Shown one piece after another: positions 12,626 through 24,000 of a stretch of DNA of 64,000 nucleotides. The notes beneath the pieces were generated by a model. It was given only the letters and a program-made list of their open reading frames with translations, made no database searches and was not told the DNA's origin. Location of the stretch: the NCBI GenBank assembly GCA_905331475.1, contig CAJNYU010000350.1, positions 124,001 to 188,000 of the forward strand, given 5' to 3'. This stretch comes from Rotaria socialis (taxonomy: Eukaryota; Rotifera; Eurotatoria; Philodinida; Philodinidae). Made by a program: the position numbers and the translations under genes. Position 1 is the stretch's first letter. Each line of letters starts with the position of its first letter.

Positions 12626-13300
12626 ATGAATTCTAATGTTAATTATTCACCATTTATTGAACACTCATTTCGGCGACTATCGCTTCTAATTCATCAACAA
12701 GACATTCTTAATGCTACTACACCGTCGACTACTGCTAGTACAACAGGTGAAAAATCATCCAATGCATTATTATTAGTAAAAAATAAAGAGAATAAGTTTG
12801 ACAATAGTTGTTCATTATCATTCTTATCTGAAGAGCGATCTCATCAACAATCTACTGATCGTAATACAACTAATTCAAATGAAACCAAGACGAAATTTGC
12901 ACCAATAACAAAAACAAATCGAACTTTTATGCGTCCACCCAAAACTCAAACAAGTAGCAAGTTTTAATTCTAAATGTTTGTTCTGATTAAGATTTTAATT
13001 TGTATAGCTTCATATCGTTGTTCATCATTGCATCTGTCTGATCAATCAGAAACTTCTTTGAGTCGTTCATCGAATGCTCCTTGTTCGCCTTCTATAACGC
13101 AACAAAAATTGAATGAACTACACGTTCATATACCTGTTGAACGAAGTTTATATGATATTAAATTTGAACGAGATCGTCATAATGATTTACGTGAAAAATA
13201 CAATATTCCTCCACCGTTTCAACGGAAATGGTTACGAGAACCACGCTATACACCGAAGGAACGACCAAATTGCGGTCAAGTTCAACAATCAGAAAACTAA
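12626..13300 (+). CDS. Uncharacterised protein, Ser/Thr-rich N-terminus, conserved-looking C-terminus
   Basis: Exons 12626-12953 and 13008-13300 give 206 residues. The first half is low-complexity (Ser/Thr/Asn-rich). The second half is richer in charged and aromatic residues and looks folded or partner-binding: VERSLYDIKFERDRHNDLRE followed by YNIPPPFQRKWLREPRY. No TM segment or signal peptide. I chose the ATG just after the acceptor-like TTCTAG (12609-12614) because the in-frame extension upstream would read through that acceptor. The family is not recognised; some small axonemal or microtubule-inner proteins have similar Arg/Trp/Pro motifs, but that is only a loose resemblance. Confidence 0.65.
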
Positions 13301-13469
13301 TCATGCTGTTTTGTATGTGTTAGAATCTACTTATGTAGTTTTTCATTAAACAATATTATTCTGTTGTTAGCTGTAGAATCTGTTTTTTTTTCTAATAAAA
13401 AGTATTGAAAAAGATGAGTTTGAAACAATATAAAATGATTCTCAAATTAAAAAAGAGACACGAAATGGC

Positions 13470-15660
13470 CTTTATACTACTTTCCCAGGGCGAAACCGAC
13501 CAATAGGATCCTATCGAATTCCATGGATTCCGACACTCCGACATCCGACAATTTCCTATCGGAATCCGATACCAAGGATTCCGACAACTTCCAACGAATT
13601 CCTATCGTATCCGATATAGTCCGATAGTTTTTCCTATCGTATCCGACGGGATCCAACTGTCGGACCAATCGTCCTGGGATATCACAGGTTCAAACCATAC
13701 GGCAGGAAACTGTTGGTTCCAGTGAAATTCCGACAAAAACATTGAAGCAGTATTCCGGGACCGGTTACGACTACCGTTTACGGCAAGGTTCTTGAGAAGG
13801 GCTCCGACGCCTCTTCACGGGAGAAGGATCCCAACTATATTCTTTCCGCTTCCGATTCTGTTGCGACGTCCAGATCTGGCCGTTTTTATTTTCTTTCAGA
13901 CGGTTTAATCCCGCAACCAGAAATGATAGGATCTATTGGAAAACTTATTCCTTATAACTACATGACTTTAATACCTTACAATCGACAAATTGGAGCGCTC
14001 TCTCAAAAGAATCACTAGAATACAATTGTATATTCAATGTTCAAACGTATGGAATATTAAGAAAAGGTTACAACTCCATACAAGCATTGATAAAGATTTT
14101 GGCTCTTTTCAAAACATTGGACTCAATTGGACATCATAGTCATTCTTAAAGCAGTTTTAAGGAGTACGAATTTAACAGCAGTGTAAGAACAGGCTGATTG
14201 GATACAAAATACCGCGTAAGAGATTGCACAGCTCACGACCCACTGCTGACAGCAATAGTGGAGTAGAGACCACGATAGACAATTGAATTATGTCTTCAAA
14301 TTGGAAGATATTATTTACCTCAGATAATCCGACGCGACAATGCATGATAACGAGGTAAACGGAACCACTACTGAGCTGATTTAAATTAATTAAATTGCCG
14401 GAGTTCAAAAACATCTGATACAAGAAAACCGACACCATAAAAAGCAATAAATTACACGTCCATCTCTGGAAAGTCTAGAATCCGGCAAAATACTCAAATC
14501 TTATAATTTTAAAGGTCTTCAAGCACACCTGTCATAGGTACGAACGAAAGATGACAGGTAGGCACAGGAGCAGAAAGACCATTCTCTCTGAATCCAACCG
14601 AGTTAGATATGTCAAAAACGAAAGCGCTTAAAAAACAAGTATTGGAATACTAAAACAATCTTCAGACTGCATAGCAGCCGACCTTCACCTATATATATAT
14701 ATATATATGCGTGCTCGACACTTAGAAGTTCATTCACTCGTCCATGCAGCTACTAATAAAGTGCCTTAAAGATTGCCTGAGACTCTTCAAACTGACGTAG
14801 CGATACATGAACACCCTCAAGATCACCAATCTATCCACAGGAGTGAGCATTCAAAGTTTCAACCCCAGAGGCGCAACACACCTCTTCAGGTAAGTCACAG
14901 GTAACACTTCGCATACTTTTTTTTATACCAAAACTTTCTCAAAATCATTCCAGTCCCATTTCTAATATTAGTCAATGATAATTGAAAACAAGAATCGACA
15001 TAGAACTTTGAACTTGTTATAAATCTTCCTTGAGCAACATTTACAATCAGTGTTGTACTCTCCATCAACAGAATAGCATCTAATTAAGGTAAATAAAATA
15101 AATCACTTTCAAAGATCTTTATTAGTAAAATCATTATTTCGGACTTAAATCAAGCTCGAATTGCAGCGTTTCTTCGCGGAAAGATCTTAGAATATGATTT
15201 TCTATCGATTTGGATCTCCTACTCACAGAAATACCTTATAACTAAGGTAGTCACAATAAAGATCTCTAGTGATCTTCGTAGATTTTTCATATTTGTTTCA
15301 GGATGCAAAATCATGGGTTCCGTTGTACTTCCGGTTTGCCCCTTCAGCATTCTTTGCTTTTCCGTTTTGAATGTGAAGGTTTCCGCTGGCATTCCTGATC
15401 TCCCCCTCCCTGTTCCTCTATGATCATTGTATGTTCCTTAGAGTTTGCTATGACTGGATTTGAGAGGAAGTTAAGGGTTCAGGGTACGATTTTTTCCGGA
15501 TGGAATACTGCTTCCACTTCCTTTTGTTTTTCTTGCAGGGTCCAGCGAGAGGACTAGGGAACCGGTGGGAAATCACCGGAAAGAAGCCGTTTCCAGACAG
15601 GTTCCGAAAGGATCCAGAGAACGAAGTCATCGACCTGGGATACTAATTTGTCGGATTTCG
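13470..15660. repeat. GC-richer repeat-derived block
   Basis: About 2.2 kb that is visibly richer in G and C than the surrounding DNA and has no long ORF on either strand. The left end (13490-13660) is a set of degenerate short repeats containing ATTCCGAC and three copies of TTCCTATCG followed by ATCCGA (near 13551, 13600 and 13630). The right end (15300-15640) is again GC-rich. Both ends share AAGCAGTATTCC in opposite orientation (about 13742 and 15506), hinting at an old inverted-repeat element. Likely transposon debris; class undetermined. Confidence 0.45.
14530..14890 (+). promoter_or_regulatory. LTR-like promoter/polyadenylation block
   Basis: A (TA)n TATA-type run at 14691-14708 is followed about 45 nt later by AATAAA (14753-14758), and at 14890 by CAG/GTAAGT, a consensus splice donor. 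This order (TATA, poly-A signal, downstream donor) resembles a retroelement LTR and leader. I could not find target-site duplications or a second LTR, so the call is weak. Confidence 0.25.
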
Positions 15661-16020
15661 CTCAGCTTTGTTTTTAGGGTCAGCTTGAAATAAAGAATGT
15701 ATTTGTACGTTGCCTAGTGAAATTAAAATTTCGATGGATTGATTAAAGGACATCAACTTGAAGTTGATGAGCAATTTAGGTTTCAAACTTCCAGAAGTAC
15801 CGCCTGAATGAATTGAAATATGAAGTGACTTTTTTTAACTTTATCAATATTTTATTTTTATTTATTTTTTCCTGAATTATTGAACTTGTTACATTTATTT
15901 TCAAATTTTCAATACTAAGTTTCGTTCGCCTAAAAATGTAATTCAAAAATGATGATTTTGTAAGGTTTTTATCGTTACAAAGTTTCAAGATAATAAAAGA
16001 GATGTCAGCAAGCAATAGTA

Positions 16021-16388
16021 GCCAATAGTCTATTTCTTCGCATTTGATCTAAGATAGTGAATCATTGAAATAATTTAATGTTCAATCAAAAGCATTCTCT
16101 AGGATTATGGTGATAATCACGAAAAAACGTTTTCTGAGCAATGAATTCTATTATGATTATTTGAGAACTAAAAAGAAATGTAATGATTTTTGTTTTTTAT
16201 TACAACTGCTGAAGACAGAAAATGTGTATATTCCAAGCGAATGTGAAACTAATCAGGCCAAAACGATGTCTAATTAATTTTAAGATTGCTTGTTCCTTTT
16301 CCGTTAAATTTTTTATTTTTTCGTGTACTCGGTTCGCGCTTCGCACCGCATTTTGTATACGAGTGAAACTCGAATACCATCTAGTTTC
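16021..16388 (+). repeat. Dispersed repeat family, copy 1
   Basis: Shares a series of blocks with 19641-19895 in the same orientation: AGTCTATT, CTAAGATA(G/A)TGAATCAT, and a 3' block running from GCTTCGCA to GAATACCATCTAGTT. The copies are diverged and contain indels. No coding potential; probably old non-autonomous element copies. Confidence 0.6.
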
Positions 16389-16974
16389 AAGTGTGAAGGA
16401 GAAGTCTATGCTTGGCAATGAAGGTTACAATTATACTTTAGAACGAAAATGTTTTTTCGATATCACAGTTGAGATTGCAAAGGTAAATTTAACTAAAATA
16501 TGATTTTCACTAGACTTCTCTATGCATACATTTCTCTTCGCCTCTACATTAATTGTGTTACATTCAATTAGCTGCTTGACAAACTGTCAATGCGGCAAAT
16601 TATCCTTGCAACAAATAGTCTGCGACGAATTGTCCGTGACGAATTATCCCGTTACCAAAATATTTCGAATAGCATCATATTCAATAGAAAAAAGTGGTTA
16701 TCTACAGGCTAATGTATTCTAGAAACGAAAATACTTTATTGATAAAATTTCAGATATTTCATTATTCCTAGGATCTAACAGATTTTCATGAATGGTGGAA
16801 TGTGGGCGAACTTCACAATACATAGACTAATATGAATGACACAAGTGAAGTAATTCATGTTCTTTGTCTTCAATAAAAATCATAACCAGAGCAATTAATT
16901 GCTAATTAAAGTTGTTTGTTTCTTGCCATGTTCTTCATCAGTTATCGAATATTTAATAATGATAATAAAGAATA

Positions 16975-17294
16975 CCCTAGTAAACTCTCCCTAGAAGAAT
17001 CCCCAGGGAGTCCCCTGACAAATCCCCGGCGACTAACGGCAGGGAGTCCCCTGACAAATCCCCGGCGACTAACGGCAGGGAGTCCCTAGAGATTTCGTTC
17101 TTTTGCGGGGACTCCCTGAGGACTCCCCGGAGAGTTATCTGGCCAAAATCGATGAAATATCTAATTACTAATAAATTCATCTAAATTTTTTAAGATTTAA
17201 AAAAATTAAAAAGTTTTTTTTTTAATTTTAAAAAATTTCATCAATTCTCCCCAGAGAAGTCCCTGCGGAGCCCCCGGGGGAGAGTGAACTAGGG
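16975..17294. mobile_element. 320-bp MITE-like element with 17-bp terminal inverted repeats
   Basis: Ends are CCCTAGTAAACTCTCCC and GGGAGAGTGAACTAGGG, inverted repeats with two mismatches. The interior is GC-rich at both ends and holds several GGGGACTCCC-type palindromic motifs around an A/T core. It sits inside the left arm of the larger element; the uninterrupted right arm shows the empty site. The target duplication is unclear (flanks AATA and ATGC). The ends begin like piggyBac, but TTAA flanks are absent. Confidence 0.7.
17005..17076 (+). repeat. Two tandem 36-bp units inside the MITE
   Basis: Two identical 36-bp units beginning AGGGAGTCCCCTGAC (17005-17040 and 17041-17076), with a partial third from 17077. 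Identity between the units points to recent duplication. Confidence 0.85.
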
Positions 17295-18515
17295 ATGCCA
17301 AATATTTTACAAGGATACAGGCGTGTAGAAAATTCAATTCACTATTAATTGGTATGATAAGGGCCCAGATGCATACGTTTCACGGCAAATATAATTACTC
17401 ACACCTTTAGAAATACATGTTGCTCAGCAGAGACAAGACAAAAAAGTCAAGTACTTCGTGTCAATAAAATTTCTATGATTTTGGTAATTTTGTAAAGAAA
17501 ACTATTAATGGGATCACACTCTATTATGATTATATGGTAAAAGGAATGGCTACTCGAAGCCCGACGATGAATATTTATTTCTTTACGGGTCAATAATTTT
17601 GGATTCCACAGGAAAGACGCGTGAAAAATCCCAGAAAATGCAGAAGTTGCAAATAATATTACAGCTAGTACATTTTTGGGCTTTCATGTTGTGGTCAACG
17701 GGTGTTTTTAGTTTGATAGCGTGAAAATTTGACCAGATTTCGCTGGAAAAAATTGGAACATTTTCAGATCAGAATAATACCTTCTTGTCAATACCTGCCT
17801 GTACTTATTGCCTTGGGCTTTTAAAAATATTTTCAACGGATAGCTTATTATTCTTGTATTTAAAGATTAAATATTTTCTAAATTAGAGTTTCTTTTCATT
17901 TTGATTCATTTTTACAGCGGGTTCTTCAATATAGGCCTACTTAAAATTTGAAAAACTTTCATTTTTTCTCTTTACGATGGTATTTTAGCCTTTATTCATT
18001 AGTTTTTTACTTTTAATTTATAAATAAGGTGAGCGCGAAGAATCATTATCTAGAAAATAATCGATCTAAATTCTCATTTTTTTCGGATACATTCATATTT
18101 CAATATGAAGAATTATATATCAGCATCGGTAACTCTGGTTCTATTCCTTTTTTTTGCATCTAGTAGAATATAGCTAGTATTGCTAACGTGAGTCTTTATT
18201 AATTTACATCAGTTATTATAGTTGACATGTATGACAACGATAGTGAAGTTATATAAGTTTATCTGATGTAGGACAACATCAAATATCGAATTCTGATTCA
18301 TCAAGAACAAAAAATTCAAATTGACTAGAAATAAATTAGTAACTATATAACATTTCAGTTGACGATTATTTATTCGATCAATCGAAATCAAACTTTGTAA
18401 CTTTTTTCAAGGATTTGGTTGATCTATCGTATAATTTCACTTCACTTGTATATATTGAAGTAGCTTTTACTGATAGATCACCATCTTTTTAAAGGTAAAC
18501 TTATTTGTAAATTTA

Positions 18516-18881
18516 ATCATATCCAATATTAGTGAATTGGATTTTTCACACGCTTGTATCTTTGTAAAATATTTGATATACGTTTTCATTATTCTAAATC
18601 TGTAATTGATAAATAAAAACAAACAACTATAATTGGCAATTAATTGCTGCGTTTATTATATTAATTGAAGACGCAAAATATGAATTACTTCACTTCTGTC
18701 ATCCCTACTAGTCTATTCATTGTGAGTCTCGCCTACATTCCACCATTCATGAAAAATCTGTTCAGTCAGAGACCTATAGAAGTATCTGACATTTTATCAA
18801 TATCCTATTCGTTTCTAGAGCACATTAGCCTATAAATAATCACTTTTTTTACTGTTGAACATAATGTCATTCGAAATATTT
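18516..18881 (-). repeat. Right inverted arm (intact copy) of the 2.2-kb element
   Basis: Reverse-complement counterpart of 16657-17358, lacking the nested 320-bp insert, so it serves as the empty-site reference for that insertion. Confidence 0.65.
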
Positions 18882-19640
18882 GTATGTCAAATAATGATAA
18901 GATGGAGAGAAATTTGCCTGTATGTTTAGATGCATTGCTTAGAAAAGAAAAACATTCTTATATATTTGAAGGATGATTAATTTAAATAAGGAGCATGTAG
19001 TATATAAATTGAGACATATCTGTTTTTCAGATTTAATTTCTTATATCCATCGCTATCATCATCAGTGATAGAAAACTTGTTGGACGGGTTTAATAATGGT
19101 TGTCTATCACTCATTTGATTAGTGTTTGGATTGCTTTAGAATGATGATAGTAATGAAATAGACTCTACTCAAAACCTCAGTAAAAACTTAGCGCTTATTA
19201 CTCACTTGAGTGCTCATGCGTATGGTCGCTTTTTTTTATTTTTCTGTCGCCTACACACTAAAACAAAATATAAATGCAAGAAAACATTTACTTCCGTTGA
19301 TTTTTTCCAAACCGACAAGTCGAATCGTTTATTCCTTCATTTAGCGATTATTAATACGATGCGAATCATAGCATTTATGTAGTCCGTCGCGAGTTTTTTT
19401 TTCTTTTTTACTTGAGATCGTACGCATCACATCTCGTCGTTTTGTGGCTCAATGATCTTCTGAACCGAAAATCGTAAAAAGTGGTTAAAACGTAAGATAG
19501 AATTATCGACATCGAACTGCGTACACCTGTTTTCGAAACTTCAATCAGAACTTCCGCTCACTCACAAATGTGGTTTCCAAAATGACGAAAATGAAAGAAA
19601 TTTGTTGCGAGATAATTAAAGTGACGTCATGAACATATGT

Positions 19641-19895
19641 TAGCCACTATAGTCTATTCATTTGCAGCTCATCTAAGATAATGAATCATGAAGATACTTA
19701 ATCGATCAATCGAAATCGATCCTTAAGAAAATGCATCGCTAAGTAAGAATAGAGTGTTCTCAGTGATGAATACCATTATGGCTGCCTAAAAAGTATTCGA
19801 GATTTCTTCGAATTCATGATTTTTCGTTGGAAATCCAGATTCTTGCTTCGCATCGCATTTCGTATTCGAGTGAAGCATGAATACCATCTAGTTCT
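19641..19895 (+). repeat. Dispersed repeat family, copy 2
   Basis: Direct-orientation relative of 16021-16388, shortened in the middle. Its 3' end abuts the left edge of the large palindrome. Confidence 0.6.
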
Positions 19896-19944
19896 ATGTA
19901 TTTATATTGTGTTTCCATGTATTTCAGAAATTAATGACTTCCAT

Positions 19945-20680
19945 TAGCCATTAATATTAATGGTTAATGTTTTCTAAGACAAACTTAATTCATTAATATT
20001 AATGATTAATGAAAAACATTAACATTAATTTTAAAATTAATGTTTTCATTAATCATTAATATTAATGTCAATGTTCTTGAATGATATTAACGGTTAAAGG
20101 AAACATTCACCATTAGTATGAATAGTAATGTTTTCGTTAATATTAGGGATTATATTTTCATTAATCATTAATATTAATGTTAATGTTTTCATGAAAACAT
20201 TAATTTTTCCATATTACTGAATTAGGCTTTTCTAAGGAAACATTATCTACAATTATTAATCAATTAACTGATCTTAATAGCTAATGTTTTCTCCGAAAGT
20301 GTTAATTACTTAATATGGAAAGTTATAATGCTTTCATGAAAACATTAACCATTAATATTAAGTCATTGATTTTAATGAAAACATTAACATTAATATTAAT
20401 GATTAATGAAAGTATAATCCATAATATTAACGAAAACATTGCTATTCATACTAATGGTGAATGTTTCCGTTAACCGTTAATATCATTTAAGAACATTGAC
20501 ATTAATATTAATGATTAATGAAAACATTAATTTTAAAATTAATGTTAATGTTTTTCATTAATCATTAATATTAATGAATTAAGTTTTTCTTAGAAAACAT
20601 TAAGCATTAATATTAATGGTTAATGAGAAACATTAACATTAATATAAAATTAATGTTAATGGCCCACCCCTAGAGGCACC
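19945..20680. mobile_element. Near-perfect ~690-bp AT-rich palindrome (foldback MITE)
   Basis: Two arms of about 330 bp, built of ATTAATATTAATG-type motifs, mirror each other around about 20270-20290 with almost no loop; paired landmarks include TTTCCATATTA against TAATATGGAAA and ACCATTAGTATGAATAG against CTATTCATACTAATGGT. Beyond the right arm the sequence ends GGCCCACCCCTAGAGGCACCCCTG; its reverse complement starts CAGGGGTG, a hAT-like terminus. No matching terminus is seen on the left, so the element may be truncated there. Confidence 0.75.
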
Positions 20681-21068
20681 CCTGCTTATATGATAGAATT
20701 AACTTGGAAGAAAAGTACAGAAATGATTTGTTTACTAACCATACGCAGCAGAACGAAAGAAAAAGGGTAGGCAGAAATTCACTGTCTGAAGAACAGCACA
20801 GAGAAATTTTAAACATTGTCTTGCTCAATTTTATTTTATTTTATATATATTCTGTTCTTTTATTCTTTGAATTTTATTTTAAAAAAATGAGTACGACAAT
20901 TTTATTCAACCACTGCAATTTGAGTTCATTTCTCTTTCTTTTTACTGTAGCACAGTCAGCATACGATGAATGCCTGTCTGCGTGCACAAGGACTTTCATT
21001 TGTAACAACAAAAATCACAGTATTTTGTTTATGGACCATTTAAATGTGTAGTTAAAGCAAAATCAATA
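20681..21068 (+). other. Spacer with a short coding-like remnant
   Basis: An open stretch at 20704-20820 has no ATG, codes for a basic, hydrophilic sequence and is followed by an AT-rich segment and an acceptor-like TACTGTAG at 20950. It could be a transposon ORF remnant or a noncoding 5' exon of the next gene. Not called as a gene. Confidence 0.25.
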
Positions 21069-24000
21069 ATGTTATTCATTATAAAAGCAATGCGAACTGC
21101 AACGCGATCGAATTTCGCAGTACTCTTGGTGTTCCTTACAATTTGTATGACTTTTATCAGTTTTCATTTATATCAAAGTAGTAAAAGTCGACAACAGACA
21201 ACTCAAATTATTTCAACTGCTACTGCTGCTGAACAAAAAACATTTCGATTACTTCCCACAACCTTAAAAAATGAAAAATATACTGATAAAGGTACGATAT
21301 AATAGGTTATTTCAGGCTAAAGATTTCATTCACTGAATTTTCATTGGGTAGGATGAAAAACAAAATTGTATTTTTATGGATTCAAATCATGAAAATAGAG
21401 AAGTCTTGGGATGAAAAATTAGTTATAGAGTTTTCCATTCAATATTTAAAATAATTCAGTTGAGAAAAAACTGTAACGATTACTGATAGAAATAATATTC
21501 GCGCTATGTTATTGCACTCTATTGTGTTTCTTCATAATATGCTCTCGTATCATGTGCATCGAAAGTACATGTTTATATGCGCAACCAATATACCGAAGAA
21601 ATAGGAGAATACATGGATGAACCAAATAATAACGGAGAGTAAGATTGTTTACCATACGTAGTCATAATAGAAAGAACAACAACACATATGATAAGGAAAA
21701 GTTGAAAAAGCTACCCATGAATAGTCCAAGCAAGGAGAGTAGTAGATAGTGACATTCAAATACATTCAACTGGGAGAATCCGAAAAATGTCACGATTTTA
21801 TTAATTATACATCAAATATACTTTTGCCCTTCCATTTCGAGATACTTTCAGAAATACGAAAAGGAAAATTTTATTATATATCCAATAGAATTTAAGGGTT
21901 ATTCTGCAGTTTTTAGTTTTTGAAGGCAAAAAATGAAAGTCCTTCTCCAATCTTTTATATATCTTCATCACAAAAACGCAGTTAAAATTTGAGTTTGCTG
22001 ACACGTTGATATCATTGTTGATATTATGTGTCTTCTTATTAAGGGGAAAAAGCGAAACGCGCGTACTCCTGAAGTAGAGTGTGAGTACAGTAGAGCATAG
22101 CAGGAGTACAGTGAACGCATAGAACAGATCTAATTCAGTTGTACTCACACTGTACTCTCACTCTACTCCAGGAGTATGCGAGTCTTACTTTTTTCGCCTG
22201 CGTCTTATGCAAAATGAGTGTTAACATTTATTTTAAATGAAAAAAGTAATCATTGGCAATAATCAAGAAATTGTAAATTGTAAATAAAAGAAAAATGATG
22301 AATTTTGTATGAAACACATATGATGCAGACATATCTTAAAAAAGGATAAATCTAGAAATTATGATCAATCATTGAATTCGCTCAGACAAAAATAAATCTC
22401 ACTTTTTTTTTGAAGTAATAACAGTTCCAATAACTACAATTGAAGACAAGTCAACAAACAGTGAAAATATATTTGTGAAATATGCAAGCGATGAACATCT
22501 TCGTTCACTTCTTCATCAACAATCAAACTCTCACGGTCAAGTTATTGCAACGATAATCGGTGGTGATAGTTATTCATTATTTGCTTGGGATTGGTATGAA
22601 AGAATGTTAGAAATATCCAATGAAACCAATAATTGCCATTGTTTTGTTATTGCTATGGATGAAATTGCTGTTATTTTATCTCTCAAACGAAATATACCGG
22701 TGTATTATTCAACATTTTCATTTGATCGACAAATGCAATGGATCAACACGATTGAAGCACGACAACATTCACTTTATCGCGTTGGACATGCAAAATTTGA
22801 TACATCAGCTAGAATTGTTCGGTTAGGTTATTCTATCATGCTTAGTGAAATGGATGTTTTCTGGTAAGCATATTTAATGTTTATTTTAAAAACAATTTAT
22901 TCTTATGAAATGAATGAGTCTTTAACTGGAATATGACATCTTCATTAAAGAACTAAGACTATACTTTCTTGTCGTATTTTTAACTATAATAACGAGATTA
23001 TTTGATATAATGCAGCGATTGAGCAAATGAAATATTTTTGTTTAATATTGATTTCCGTTTATTCTTCACTGTTATTCATGTAATTAAAAATCAGCAGTGA
23101 GTACTATGATAATGCATTTATAGCGTTTCTAATCGATTTGATGATTATGTTTGAAGTATTTATTACTAAATTTTGATGATAACCTTTTAAATGAAGCCAA
23201 CTGTTTTTTTGAGTATTCTCGTTTTTAGTTATACCTGAAAAGTAGTTAAGAAATTAGATTGATCTCATTTTATATGATTCTCTTTAAGCTACGATGATAA
23301 TCTGGGGAAAAAACAAAAATAAGAAACTATGAATTTTTTTACTTAGTGAATAGATGGAGAGTTGTCAATTAAACTACAAAATAGACTGAAAAATTGCGAC
23401 GTACGCCAACAAACGATTAAAAGATCGAAATCAAAACCAACAGCTAGATCTGTTTAAATTTAGTTTTTCATTATCGGACAATCCAATGAATAAAGATGTT
23501 TAACTTTTGTTTCCGAACTATTGAGTGCATGTCTAATTGTTACAAATGTTTCTCTCTGTTAGAGACTCTGAATCAGAGTTTATTTAAAACAATCAAATTT
23601 TGTAGATTTGTAAATTCAATACTCAATCAAGAATTATATTTCATTAAAATTTATTTCTATTACAGGAGAAAGAATCCACTCGATTATTTAAAAGAACCAT
23701 TCGATGCTTATGATTTACAAATAAGTCATCACTATGGTGCTCATCCACGTGTGAATATAGGTTTATTTTTTGTTCGACCAACGAATGCATCTATATTATT
23801 CTTTTCCCATGTTGCTGAGTTTTGGGTACGCTATGGTAAAGGTGGTTATCTTTCTGATCAGCGAGTATTGGATGCTTTACTTAATAATTACGATCGACTA
23901 GATAAAACTTATTTAAAAGCAATGAAACCCATGCCACCATCGTCATTTAATTGGACAACACATGATTTTGGAAATCATTTTTCACATATGATGACAGATG

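Larger units (their letters stand above)
16657..18881. mobile_element. 2.2-kb element with ~370-bp inverted arms, arm 1 interrupted
   Basis: The left arm (16657-17358) is repeated in reverse complement at 18516-18881. Matching landmarks include AGGCTAATGT, TCATGAATGGTGGAATGT, GTGAAGTAATTCAT and AATATTTTACAA, all in the right order. Removing the nested element at 16975-17294 leaves about 380 bp against 366 bp in the other arm. The 1.15-kb spacer (17359-18515) shows no transposase-like ORF. It is either a non-autonomous DNA transposon with long inverted termini or two copies inserted head to head. Confidence 0.65.

Noticed and set aside
13680-13700. GGTTCAAACC resembling a Pol III box B
   Set aside because: No box A at a proper distance and no cloverleaf around it.
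14172-14447. 91-codon hydrophobic frame on the minus strand
   Set aside because: Lies in the GC-richer repeat block with no splice signals, signal peptide logic or recognisable family; probably chance.
17005-17076. CRISPR-like array
   Set aside because: Two contiguous tandem units without spacers in a eukaryotic element.
16975-17294. piggyBac assignment for the MITE from its CCCTAG start
   Set aside because: Flanks are not TTAA and TIRs differ after the first bases.
22864-23665. Extra coding exon in glycosyltransferase intron 2 (open stretch before 23666)
   Set aside because: The frame only extends the next exon leftwards by chance; donor and acceptor at 22864 and 23665 join the conserved MDVFW-RKNPL motif exactly.
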